Shown: piece after piece, positions 13,966 to 22,465 of the stretch
Layout: every line of letters starts with the position of its first letter
Position numbering within the stretch: position 1 is the stretch's first letter
Assembly (NCBI GenBank): GCA_937770485.1
Contig: CALJHX010000016.1
Location: 40,943 to 104,942 of the forward strand
Origin: an uncultured Verrucomicrobiae bacterium
GTDB lineage: Bacteria > Verrucomicrobiota > Verrucomicrobiia > Limisphaerales > UBA1096
Direction of reading: 5' to 3'
DNA length: 64,000 nt
Notes under the pieces: generated by a model
What the model saw: only the letters and a program-made list of their open reading frames with translations
Databases searched by the model: none
Told to the model about the DNA's origin: nothing
Translations under genes and position numbers: made by a program

Positions 13966-14331
13966 CTATCTCTGCCCTTAGCCAAACGCTGCTTCGCAAG
14001 TCTGCAATGCGTCAGCCCATGCTAGTACGATGGCTACAAATGCCAAAACAGCGTGCCTGTTGTCAGGCCGTGAGCGACCGCAGTTCGCCTCCGGTCAAAC
14101 TTGATTATCAATAGTCTCATTGTCTTTTTCATTTTGAATAAATGCCCTTGGCCAAGGGCCGCTTCCTTGGTTGGTTATGCGGAGGCCGATGCAGGTGTGA
14201 TTGTGCTGAATGTCAAAACACTTTGAAAAAGTCTTCCCCTGACAAAATAAACTCGCGTTGCTTAAAATCAGCAAAGTAGGGTTGCACGCATGTGCTTCAC
14301 CCGCTTCCGCCGAAAGGAGGAGACCGAATAA
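13966..14331. other. Intergenic region upstream of the MFS gene
   Basis: No gene supported. It contains a perfect 16-bp palindrome at 14144-14159 (GCCCTTGGCCAAGGGC), one of the extended TTGGCCAA copies. A strong AAAGGAGG at 14313-14320 sets the MFS start. Confidence 0.5.
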
Positions 14332-15732
14332 ATGTCGAATGACTCCAGGACTGACTCTCGCCCGTGGCACTCGGGTATCACACGCTATCAATGGATGGTA
14401 TTGGTTGTTGCCTCGCTTGGGTGGGTCTTCGATATTTTCGAGGGCCAAATTTTCGTTGCATCGATGCGCGATGCCATGCCGGATCTGCTAGGGGTATCCC
14501 CCGATCATGACTCGGTGCGCATATGGAACGACCGTGCCTTTGGCTTCTTCCTGCTGGGTGGCGCGTTTGGCGGCGTGGTGTTTGGCATGATCAGCGACCG
14601 CATTGGCCGCGCCCGGACGATGATCTACACCATTCTGTTTTACTCGCTCTTCACCTGCCTGAGTGCCTTTTCACAGGATCCGTGGCACATGGTTGTACTG
14701 CGGTTCCTCGTGGCAATGGGCGTCGGCGGCGAATGGGCCGTGGCCAGCGCCATGGTGGCCGAGGTGATGCCCAAGCGATCGCGCCCGGTGATGAGTTCAA
14801 TTTTTCATGCCTCGAGTGTCTTTGGCACCTTGCTTGCAGTGGCGGCTATTTATTTGCTGATTGGAAACCCGGAATTAAACGCGTGGCTGGCGGGCAAAGG
14901 CATCGACGGCTGGCGTGTGGGGTTTGCCATCGGCGTGTTGCCGGCATTTCTCACGCTTTGGATTCGCTGGAAACTGCACGAACCGGAGAGTTGGACCGCC
15001 GCCCGCGACCGCGCCCTGCGGGATGAAACACAGCGGACAGGCCGGATCAGCGAGCTCTTTTCCGCAGCCCACCGGCGTAACACACTGATCGGCGTGACCC
15101 TTGCGACCATCGGTCTGGTCACGTTTTGGGGAGGCCACATTTATGGCAAAAACGCCCTCATGCGCCAGGCACAGACCGAGGTTTTGATGATGGAAAACAT
15201 CGGCCCCAAAGCTGATAAAACGGTGAAGAATGCGGCTTTTGAAAAGCACAAATCCGAAATCAAACGGGCCGAGATGACGAGCATGGCGCTGAACACCACC
15301 GGAGCGGGCCTGGGCCTCGTGCTCTTTGGCGGCATCTCGATCCGACTCGGGCGAAAGGGCGCCTTTGTACTCTACCACGCGATGGCGTTCGTGATGATGC
15401 TGGTGATGTTCCAGTGGCTGATCCCCGGCGACGCCTCCAAGGGAGTGCTTATGGTGTGCCTGCCTGTATTCGGGTTTTTCACCGTGGGCATGCATGCAGG
15501 CTATGCCGTGTATTTTCCGGAACTGTACCCAACCCGCCTGCGCGGCACGGGAACGGGCTTTTGCTTCAACATGGGCCGACTGGGCACCGCCGCCGCGTTC
15601 TTTGGTTTTGCCGCCATGGCCAGCCCGCCCACACCAGAAACGAAGGCCATGTGGCTCGCGCCCCTGTTCCTGCTCGGCGTGGTCGTGGTGTTGTTCGCCA
15701 AGGAAACTCGCGACGATGATTTGCCGGAGTAA
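14332..15732 (+). CDS. MFS transporter, sugar/organic-acid type
   Basis: 466 residues with twelve predicted membrane segments. The loop 2-3 motif GMISDRIGRART and the symmetric GGISIRLGRKGAF in the second half are the MFS motif A pair. GVGGEWAVASAMVAEVMP and YFPELYPTRLRGTG are typical of the aromatic-acid:H+ symporter / SV2-like group. A long hydrophilic insert lies between helices 7 and 8 (about residues 280-320). Preceded by AAAGGAGG eleven bases before the ATG. Substrate unknown. Confidence 0.88.
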   Translation: MSNDSRTDSRPWHSGITRYQWMVLVVASLGWVFDIFEGQIFVASMRDAMPDLLGVSPDHDSVRIWNDRAFGFFLLGGAFGGVVFGMISDRIGRARTMIYTILFYSLFTCLSAFSQDPWHMVVLRFLVAMGVGGEWAVASAMVAEVMPKRSRPVMSSIFHASSVFGTLLAVAAIYLLIGNPELNAWLAGKGIDGWRVGFAIGVLPAFLTLWIRWKLHEPESWTAARDRALRDETQRTGRISELFSAAHRRNTLIGVTLATIGLVTFWGGHIYGKNALMRQAQTEVLMMENIGPKADKTVKNAAFEKHKSEIKRAEMTSMALNTTGAGLGLVLFGGISIRLGRKGAFVLYHAMAFVMMLVMFQWLIPGDASKGVLMVCLPVFGFFTVGMHAGYAVYFPELYPTRLRGTGTGFCFNMGRLGTAAAFFGFAAMASPPTPETKAMWLAPLFLLGVVVVLFAKETRDDDLPE

Positions 15733-15746
15733 TGCGAGGACGCCTC

Positions 15747-16721
15747 CTACACCAGCGAAAACCCATCCGCCGCAAACTTGGCCAAGCGCATCTCGTGTGC
15801 CCCGTTGGCGCGGGTGAGTTCGTGGATGAAAACAATCTCATCGCCCATCCGCTGCGCGTCGATGTAGCGCAACGAACCGGAGGCGTGGGGACTGAGCACG
15901 GCCGGGCCGTCCGGCGAGAGTACTTCCCATGACTTCAAGTCGTCCGAGACGGCCAAGCCGGTTTTTTCCTCGTAGTTTTCATGATGACCGGCGCTGCCAT
16001 CGTAGAATGCGTAGTAACGGCCATTGAGCGGCAACACACTGTTGATGCGACGGCAATATTTATCCCACGCAGTGGCGCCCTCAGGCTCCAGCACGATGCC
16101 CTGCCAGTCCCACTGGTCAAGATCGGTCGAGGTGGCCAGCGCAGTGGCGCTGACGCATTCGCCGGTGTTGAAAATATCCAGCGAGTCATGCGATTTATCG
16201 CCGGTGGTCGAGGTGCTTTTTGCGACGCTGAGGAAGAGATAATAAACGCCATCAACCTCCATCAGCCACGGGTCCTTCACGCCCTCCAGCCCCAACTCGG
16301 TGGCGGTGAACAGGCGTTTCGTGTTGCCAGGATCAAGCGCCTCCACTGTATCCGCCCGGTTGACGGTGGTGCACCAGCGGCCATCTTCCGGAGCCACATA
16401 GCTGGTGAAGTAGCGCCATTGGCCGTCCGGGCCGCGCTTGAGCGTGCTCTTCTCGATTGAGGCGGAATCGTACTGGCTTTTGCGCACCGACCACACGTCT
16501 TCAAACGATTCGAAATCGATCGTCTTGGCGATTCGCGACTCGCCGCCGCGGTCAGGCTCCACCCCTCGCGGACGGCGGATTCGATAAGTGAGATACGCAG
16601 CCTTGTCAGCCTCATCCCAGCACCAACCGGGCGCACCCACCCAATATCCTTTTTCGTCACCCACAGGCTCGCGAATAATCGCTCCCTCCAACAGTTCCCT
16701 TTCAATTTTCAACCGGTTCAT
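15747..16721 (-). CDS. GH43/GH32-like five-bladed beta-propeller glycosidase
   Basis: 324 residues from ATG 16721. Longer upstream reading is the wrong frame of the preceding dehydrogenase gene. Propeller-like strands carry family-style segments: GVKDPWLMEVDGVYYLFLSV (conserved DPW, a likely active-site Asp), ATSTDLDQWDWQGIVL and RYYAFYDGSAGHHENYEEKTGLA. These resemble the GH43/GH32/GH130 propeller clan; family-level placement needs a profile search. No signal peptide is seen, so it may act in the cytoplasm. The ATG overlaps the stop of the dehydrogenase (ATGA), indicating one transcript with the Gfo/Idh and SASA genes. Confidence 0.7.
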   Translation of the reverse strand: MNRLKIERELLEGAIIREPVGDEKGYWVGAPGWCWDEADKAAYLTYRIRRPRGVEPDRGGESRIAKTIDFESFEDVWSVRKSQYDSASIEKSTLKRGPDGQWRYFTSYVAPEDGRWCTTVNRADTVEALDPGNTKRLFTATELGLEGVKDPWLMEVDGVYYLFLSVAKSTSTTGDKSHDSLDIFNTGECVSATALATSTDLDQWDWQGIVLEPEGATAWDKYCRRINSVLPLNGRYYAFYDGSAGHHENYEEKTGLAVSDDLKSWEVLSPDGPAVLSPHASGSLRYIDAQRMGDEIVFIHELTRANGAHEMRLAKFAADGFSLV

Positions 16722-17764
16722 TTGATCGTGATTATTTTTCTTGTGCGTATGGATTCCTCCGCCGCGATGGCCAGCAAAGTGCCGTCGATGCAGTTGGCCA
16801 CCGAGGTCAACTGTGTCTCCCCTGTGCGGATGGCGCGGATGAAGGCCGGATGAATCTCCGCAAAACCCAGGTGCCCACCCCAGCCAACACCACGCTTGGC
16901 CTTCACCTTGATGACTCTCGGCTCGCCTTTCCGTTTGCCGTGCTGCCAATGGAGTATTTGCAGGTTGCCTAGGTCGGTCTGCAAAACACCTTGGTCACCC
17001 ACCACGCCCATCTCGAGCGTCTCCCTCGGCGGCTCGTGTGCAAACAGGCAAAGATGCAGCGTGCCCTTCGCGCCGTTGGCGTAATCCCAACTCACCGTCG
17101 CGTGGTCGTGTACTTGGTTGGCGCCGGGGATGACGCGGTTGACGGCGTTGCTGCCGAACGCACTCACACGTCTGGGCCGGGCACCCACCCACCAGTTCAT
17201 CAAGTCAAAGTGATGGCAGTTTTTATCGACGAGACAGCCGCCGCTCTTTCGCCGGTCCTGAATCCATTCGCGCGACTTGGGCTGGAACGGCCCGCGGAAT
17301 TCCTTGCACCATGTCATGTGCGGCGTGCCAACCGCGCCCGCATCCACCAGCTTTTTGAACTTTCCAAAAAACGGCGAATACCGCAACTCATGGCCAATCA
17401 GCAGCACCCGATCGCTTTTCGCCGAGGCGCGCAACAACTTGCGGCACTCGGCCGGCGTGATGCCGACGGGCTTCTCGAGAAAAAGATGTTTTCCTGCCTT
17501 GAGCGCCTCCAGCGCCAGCGGCACATGGGTGAAGTTGGGCGAGGAAACCACCACCGCATCGAGGTCGCTGTGGATGAGGTCGCGTTCATTGTGAAACAAC
17601 CGCATCTCCGGTGCCACCTCCATTGCGCGAGCGATGCGTCCGGGATCACTAGCGCACAAGGCGACCGCCTCCGCCTGCCCCCGGCATTCCCGGTGAAACA
17701 ACTCCAGATGGCTGAAGCCCATGGCTCCCGCGCCAATAAAACCTATGCGTATTTTCCGCGCCAC
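16718..17764 (-). CDS. Gfo/Idh/MocA-family oxidoreductase
   Basis: About 348 residues if the GTG at 17764 is the start (VARKIRIGFIGAGAMG). Longer frames run into the upstream esterase gene. The Rossmann motif GFIGAGAMGFSHLE is followed by VVSSPNFTHVPLALEALKAG and the family signature EKPVG, plus a C-terminal GFO_IDH_MocA_C-like half (HHFDLMNWWVGARP). NAD(P)-dependent oxidation of a sugar or inositol-type substrate is usual for the family. Lies between the SASA esterase and the GH43-like gene, suggesting a saccharide catabolic unit. Confidence 0.87.
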   Translation of the reverse strand: MARKIRIGFIGAGAMGFSHLELFHRECRGQAEAVALCASDPGRIARAMEVAPEMRLFHNERDLIHSDLDAVVVSSPNFTHVPLALEALKAGKHLFLEKPVGITPAECRKLLRASAKSDRVLLIGHELRYSPFFGKFKKLVDAGAVGTPHMTWCKEFRGPFQPKSREWIQDRRKSGGCLVDKNCHHFDLMNWWVGARPRRVSAFGSNAVNRVIPGANQVHDHATVSWDYANGAKGTLHLCLFAHEPPRETLEMGVVGDQGVLQTDLGNLQILHWQHGKRKGEPRVIKVKAKRGVGWGGHLGFAEIHPAFIRAIRTGETQLTSVANCIDGTLLAIAAEESIRTRKIITIK

Positions 17765-17859
17765 GCGGCGCGGATTCTGCCCGAAGCCGTGCTTGTCAGG
17801 CAAGCCCGGCGTAATTTCGGCAGCCGAATAACTCCGTCTTTGGCCAAGCGGCGAACAAT

Positions 17860-19002
17860 CTATTTGCCACCGCGCAGTTCGAGTATCGCTTGGCCAAGCG
17901 CTCGGCCGATTTTGGTGAAGGTGATCGTGCTGCCGAGGTAGTGGTACGGGAAGTCGGAGCCTAGTTTTTCCCACTCGGCGACGTTGTCGCGCCACGTGGG
18001 GAACGCCGCATCGGCGCGCTTATCCCAGTACACGTCGGTCGGGATGGCGCGGACGTTGCCCGAAAATTCGGGTACATCGTTCATCGACGCCTGCGCCGCC
18101 TTGACTATGGCCATGTTGCCCTTGGCCGGCGCAAAGCCGTTCTGCCCCATGATGCCGATGGCGAACGGGAGGTTCGGCTTGGCCAAGTCCTTCCTCACGT
18201 CGCGGATAAAGTTTTTCATATTCACCGCGTACTCATCCTGAAAGCCGTTGTACATGTCATTCCAGCCCTGGAACCAGGCGAAGCCGGCGATGTCGTAGCC
18301 GCGCCCGTCGTAGTCGGGGAACCGTTGTTTCAACTCGCTCAACGTCGTTTCAATTTCCGACATCATCAGTCGATAAAAGTGGCCGTAACTGTCGATGACC
18401 TCCCTGCTGTATTCGCCGGCCTTGGCTTTGCGGATCGCGTCGATTGAGGCGTCACTCTTTTCCTCGATCTGTTTGCGGGTGATTTTCGGGTTGTCTTTCT
18501 TCGCTTGGTTCCACTCGTTGCGAATGAGGTTGTTGTAGTCGCGCTTTACCATGTTTTCAACGAACTCGTCGATCTTCCCCTTGGACTGCAGACCGGAGCT
18601 TGGCGGCCGAAAGTCGCGGCCGATGCTCTTGCCTCCCCAAGCGGCCTTGATGAGCAGCACCGGTTCCTCGAAGTGGTTGCCCATCACGTGACCAAACTCC
18701 AGCTCCAGCCCGATGCGCCCCGGAGAACCGTAACCCACAGTCAACTTGCCCCGGCGCTTGAGGTAGTTGATCCACACGTCGTCGCGCTCGATGTACTTCC
18801 CGTCCTTGTGCAGGTGCGCGAAGAAACCCTTCGTCTCCGGCGCGGTGATCTGGTGTTTCAGCAGCGGGTCAACCCTGCCCTTGCCCTCCATGTTCGATTG
18901 ACCGGCCAGGATGAACACCTTCACCGGTTTTTTGTCCGCCAACGCGGCACAGTTCAGGACGAGGGCAAGCGAGAACAACAGAATATACTTCAAGGATTTC
19001 AT
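17860..19002 (-). CDS. SASA-type (DUF303) SGNH carbohydrate esterase, secreted
   Basis: 380 residues with a clear signal peptide (MKSLKYILLFSLALVLNCAALA). FILAGQSNMEGKG gives the nucleophile GQSNM block of sialate-O-acetylesterase-like SGNH enzymes. IKAAWGGKSIGRDFRPP is the Gly block, and FAWFQGWNDM resembles block III. The terminal YHYLGS..TFTKIGRALGQAI supplies the final block. Likely removes acetyl groups from polysaccharides outside the cytoplasm. Two TTGGCCAA palindromes lie in or near its 3' end (17840, 17890) and one at 18179. Confidence 0.87.
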   Translation of the reverse strand: MKSLKYILLFSLALVLNCAALADKKPVKVFILAGQSNMEGKGRVDPLLKHQITAPETKGFFAHLHKDGKYIERDDVWINYLKRRGKLTVGYGSPGRIGLELEFGHVMGNHFEEPVLLIKAAWGGKSIGRDFRPPSSGLQSKGKIDEFVENMVKRDYNNLIRNEWNQAKKDNPKITRKQIEEKSDASIDAIRKAKAGEYSREVIDSYGHFYRLMMSEIETTLSELKQRFPDYDGRGYDIAGFAWFQGWNDMYNGFQDEYAVNMKNFIRDVRKDLAKPNLPFAIGIMGQNGFAPAKGNMAIVKAAQASMNDVPEFSGNVRAIPTDVYWDKRADAAFPTWRDNVAEWEKLGSDFPYHYLGSTITFTKIGRALGQAILELRGGK

Positions 19003-19098
19003 GGCTCATGCCAATCCTAACGAATGCGCCTGCACCCGCAAGTGAAATTCCAATTTTGCTTTGCCGCCGAAAGCCCCCTGCTACCATCCGCGCCACGC

Positions 19099-20127
19099 AT
19101 GGCGCGCAAAATTCTCATCCTCACAGAGGGGCTCTCTTCGCCGCACTCAGCGAAGACCGCATGCGGTGTGATCCGCTTTCGGCGCGATGAAGTGGTGGGC
19201 GTGCTCGACACCACCGTGCCGCCGCAGCCGGCGCAGGCACTGCTCGAGGTCGGCGGAGACTTGCCGGTGGTAAACTCCCTCGACGCCCTGCCCGAGGCCA
19301 ACGTGCTGCTCATAGGCATCGCCCCCTCCGGGGGTACTCTGCCCGCGCCGATGCGAGCGCTGGTGCTCGGCGCGATCGAGCGCGGTATGGACGTGGACTC
19401 GGGTCTGCACGAGTTTTTGAATGACGACACCGAGTTCGCCGCTGCTGCCGCGGCCAGCGGCTCGACCCTTCGCGACCTACGCCGCAACAGCGAGCGCAAC
19501 GTGGCCAGGCGGCAAAACATCTCCGTCGACTGCCTCCGCATCCACACTGTCGGTCACGATTGCAGCGTCGGCAAAATGGCGGTCTCCATCGAGGTGGCAC
19601 GCGGCTTGGCCAAACGCGGCGTGGACGCCAAGTTCATCGCCACCGGCCAGACCGGCATGCTCGTGGAGGGTGACGGCTGCCCGGTCGACGCCGTGGTTAC
19701 CGACTTCATCAGCGGCGCGGTGGAAAAACAAATCCTCGCGCACCAGCACCACAAGGTGCTCGTCATCGAGGGCCAGGGCAGCATCACGCACCCGTGCTAC
19801 TCCGCCGTGACGCTTGGCCTGCTGCATGGCTGTATGCCGCACGGCCTCATCTACTGCTTCGAGATGGGCCGCAAAATGGCCAAGGGCGCAAGTCACACCG
19901 AGCTGCCCTCAATGGAGTCGCAGCGCGACCTCTACCTCGCCATGGCCAACGCTGCCCATCCGTGCCGGTTCATCGGCGTGGCCATCAACAGTCGATGTGT
20001 GGAGGAGCCGGCGTACCGCGCCGAGCGCGATCGCATCGAGTCGGAATGGAACTTGCCGGCGTGCGACGTGTTCCGCAAAAACGCCGAGCCCCTGGTGGAA
20101 ACAGTGCTCGAAATGCTAAAAGACTAA
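19099..20127 (+). CDS. dgcN: DUF1611 protein, probable D-glutamate N-acetyltransferase (DgcN-like)
   Basis: 342 residues from ATG 19099 (MARKILILTEGL). A P-loop GHDCSVGKMAVSIEVARGL lies near residue 155, followed by KFIATGQTGMLVEG, DAVVTDFISGAVE and VLVIEGQGSITHP, the standard DUF1611 blocks. Members characterised as DgcN acetylate D-glutamate, and the product is racemised by an enolase-superfamily DgcA. The next gene, one base away, is exactly such an enzyme, which supports the role. The symbol is given by family and neighbourhood; the acyl acceptor in this organism is inferred. Confidence 0.72.
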   Translation: MARKILILTEGLSSPHSAKTACGVIRFRRDEVVGVLDTTVPPQPAQALLEVGGDLPVVNSLDALPEANVLLIGIAPSGGTLPAPMRALVLGAIERGMDVDSGLHEFLNDDTEFAAAAAASGSTLRDLRRNSERNVARRQNISVDCLRIHTVGHDCSVGKMAVSIEVARGLAKRGVDAKFIATGQTGMLVEGDGCPVDAVVTDFISGAVEKQILAHQHHKVLVIEGQGSITHPCYSAVTLGLLHGCMPHGLIYCFEMGRKMAKGASHTELPSMESQRDLYLAMANAAHPCRFIGVAINSRCVEEPAYRAERDRIESEWNLPACDVFRKNAEPLVETVLEMLKD

Positions 20128-20128
20128 A

Positions 20129-21151
20129 ATGGAACTACTCCTGCACGAATACGAATTGCCGTTGAAGCATCCGTTCACAATCTCGCGCGGCACCACCACG
20201 GCGCAGCCCACGTTGATTGTGGAATTGCAACAGGACGGCGTTAGCGGTTTCGGCGAAGCCATCGCCAACACCTACTACAACTCGCCGATGAACTCGATGC
20301 GTGCGCGACTGCAATCCGTCCAAACAATGCTCGCCGGCGAGACATTTCGCGACACGGAATCGTTTTGGAAACTCTGCGCCGAGCGCCTTGCCGACGCATC
20401 GTTTGTGTTATCCGCGCTCGACTGCGCGGCGCACGATCTTTGGGGACGCCTCGAGGGCATGCCGGTGCATCGGCTTTGGGGACTCGACCCGGCAGACGCG
20501 GTTAATTCATCCTACACGATCGGCATTGCCGGGGTGGAAAAAATGGTGGCCAAGCTCGCCGAGATGTCGGGGTGGCCGGTGTACAAAATCAAGCTCGGCA
20601 CGGGAAACGACGTGGGAATTATCCAAGCCCTGCGCGAGCACACCGAAGCCGTGTTTCGCATCGATGCCAACTGCGGCTGGGCTCCGGATGAGGCCGCCAG
20701 GCTCTCCGTCGAGATGGCACGGCACGGCGTGGAGTTTATCGAACAGCCGCTCCCTCCCGGTGAACGCGAAGCGCAAGCGCAACTCTTTCACGAATCGGCA
20801 CTGCCTATCATTGCCGACGAAAACTGCATCGGCATAGCTGACGTGCCGCTGTGCGTCGACCACTTCCACGGCATCAACATCAAGCTCTGCAAATGCGGCG
20901 GCCTCACGCCGGCACGCCGGATGATTGCGGCCGCGCGCGACCACGGCCTCAAGGTGATGGTCGGTTGCATGACCGAAAGCTCCGTCGGCATTTCTGCCGC
21001 AGCGCAGCTCACCCCGTTGCTCGACTATGCCGACCTCGACGGCGCCGTGCTTCTAGCCAAGGACGCTGCTGTCGGAGTGCAACTACACCAAGGGCAGTTC
21101 CTGTTCCCAAATGAACCGGGCCTCGGCATCCAGGCGCTGAAAACTCCCTGA
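20129..21151 (+). CDS. dgcA: Enolase-superfamily racemase/epimerase (DgcA or dipeptide-epimerase type)
   Basis: 340 residues with the MLE/AEE subgroup pattern. YKIKLG is the second-strand Lys; the metal ligands are in DANCGW, EQPLPPG and ADENC. IKLCKCGGLTPARRM follows, and the other catalytic Lys is in LKVMVGCMTESSVG. These fit L-Ala-D/L-Glu epimerases and N-acetyl-D-glutamate racemase DgcA. Coupling to the DUF1611 gene (one base gap) favours DgcA: together they would convert D-glutamate, such as that from peptidoglycan, into N-acetyl-L-glutamate. Dipeptide epimerase remains an alternative. Confidence 0.78.
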   Translation: MELLLHEYELPLKHPFTISRGTTTAQPTLIVELQQDGVSGFGEAIANTYYNSPMNSMRARLQSVQTMLAGETFRDTESFWKLCAERLADASFVLSALDCAAHDLWGRLEGMPVHRLWGLDPADAVNSSYTIGIAGVEKMVAKLAEMSGWPVYKIKLGTGNDVGIIQALREHTEAVFRIDANCGWAPDEAARLSVEMARHGVEFIEQPLPPGEREAQAQLFHESALPIIADENCIGIADVPLCVDHFHGINIKLCKCGGLTPARRMIAAARDHGLKVMVGCMTESSVGISAAAQLTPLLDYADLDGAVLLAKDAAVGVQLHQGQFLFPNEPGLGIQALKTP

Positions 21152-21573
21152 TCCATGGGTTGAGCCGGTTTTGCTTTGAACCCACAGGGTAGATTAGCAA
21201 ATGGTAGCATGATGGAACTTTCCGCATGCCTCATCCGCTTGAAGGTATTTTGGATACGCGAAATGCCCGAAAAATAGATTTAAACCACCGGCATTGAAAA
21301 AACGGTTGCCCTTCTGTTTAGCCAAGCGGCAACTGTTTTGGGTTGCCAATATAAGGGCAAAATTTGGGCGAAACTCAGGAAAGAAACTGAAAAAACTGAG
21401 GCGCTAACAAAACAAAGAATTATTATACGCGCGGAACCTTTTAAATGTTACATTAAACGGTTTTTTTTACTAGACAAGGTAGTTTAAAAGGATGAACATC
21501 AGCTTACGTCTCATACTATTATTCTTGTACCAAACAGGTTTGACACCGACGTGGCTACATTTAATCAGTACAA
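21152..21573. other. AT-rich intergenic region before the pseudopilin
   Basis: No gene seen. Holds the hairpin at 21299-21343 and then about 230 AT-rich bases leading to the pseudopilin. TTGACA occurs at 21540-21545, but no -10 box sits at proper spacing before the ATG at 21574, so I do not call a promoter. Confidence 0.45.
21299..21343. terminator. Long hairpin, possible bidirectional terminator
   Basis: AAAACGGTTGCC pairs with GGCAACTGTTTT (one G-T pair) around a 17-base loop. The A/T-flanked stem would terminate in either direction. It lies 148 bases after the racemase gene, so it could also be a structured leader element. Confidence 0.45.
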
Positions 21574-22419
21574 ATGAAAATACATCGACGAAATGCCTTT
21601 ACGCTTATTGAGTTACTAGTTGTTATTGCCATCATCGCGATCCTGGCTTCCCTGCTGCTGCCTGCTTTAGCTAAGGCCAAAGCCAAGGGAGTGCAGACAG
21701 TTTGCCTGAGCAACCTCAAGCAGTGGGGACTTGTCTGGCAGTATTACACTGACGACAACGAGGGCTACTTCAGTCAAGGGATCAATGTTAAAAACATGAG
21801 CGGCTGGTGGCGCGGTGAATGGGTGGCCTCACTGGAAAAGCTGTGGCGAAAACAGGACATCCTGCTCTGCCCGTCTGCCAAGCTGGCCCGTAGCAACCGT
21901 TCCCCCAACTACACATTAAAGCCGGTGAACAAATACAAGAACGACTCATGGGATGCGGTCGGTAGCTGGAACGCCTCATACCGACACGGTCATATTTCCA
22001 CCGAAGCCATCCCCACTCGGTCAAGTTACGGCAATAACAACTGGCTCTACAATGCGCCTTCCGACATCCAGGGCAGGAAGAAGGATTGGCACTGGCGCAC
22101 GATCAATCCTTCGGGCCATGATCTGCACAATATCCCGATGTTTATGGATATGATGTGGCGTGGCGGCGGGCCACACCACGGCGGCGGAAATAAGTTCATG
22201 CCGGGCAACTACAACGGCGACTGGCAGGGTGCCGGACATGAAATGAAACACTTCGCCTTCGACCGGCACGCAGGCGGTATCCAGGGCGTATTCATGGATC
22301 ACTCCGCAAGGCATATTCCTATCAAGAAACTTTGGCGGCTAAAATGGCATCGCACGTTTGATACAAGCCGGAAAATGACTTGGCCAAAATGGATGACAGG
22401 CTATCCCAATTACTATTAA
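21574..22419 (+). CDS. Type II secretion/pilin-like protein, H-X9-DG type
   Basis: 281 residues. The N-terminus [20 protein letters not shown] is the class III prepilin signature. The residue before the cleaved Phe is Ala (RNAFTLIE) rather than the usual Gly. The C-terminal half ends in a [14 protein letters not shown] segment, an H-X9-DG-like ending common in Planctomycetota and Verrucomicrobiota, where dozens of paralogues are found. Probably a minor pseudopilin or surface fibre subunit. It precedes the 1890-residue surface protein by 46 bases and may be co-transcribed. Confidence 0.87.
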   Translation: MKIHRRNAFTLIELLVVIAIIAILASLLLPALAKAKAKGVQTVCLSNLKQWGLVWQYYTDDNEGYFSQGINVKNMSGWWRGEWVASLEKLWRKQDILLCPSAKLARSNRSPNYTLKPVNKYKNDSWDAVGSWNASYRHGHISTEAIPTRSSYGNNNWLYNAPSDIQGRKKDWHWRTINPSGHDLHNIPMFMDMMWRGGGPHHGGGNKFMPGNYNGDWQGAGHEMKHFAFDRHAGGIQGVFMDHSARHIPIKKLWRLKWHRTFDTSRKMTWPKWMTGYPNYY

Positions 22420-22465
22420 TCCCAATTTTTAACACCAAACCAAAACAACTCATATAACAACCCGA

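Noticed and set aside
21540..21573. Sigma-70-like promoter at TTGACA before the pseudopilin
   Set aside because: No -10 hexamer at 16-18 bp and the start codon is only 29 bases downstream.
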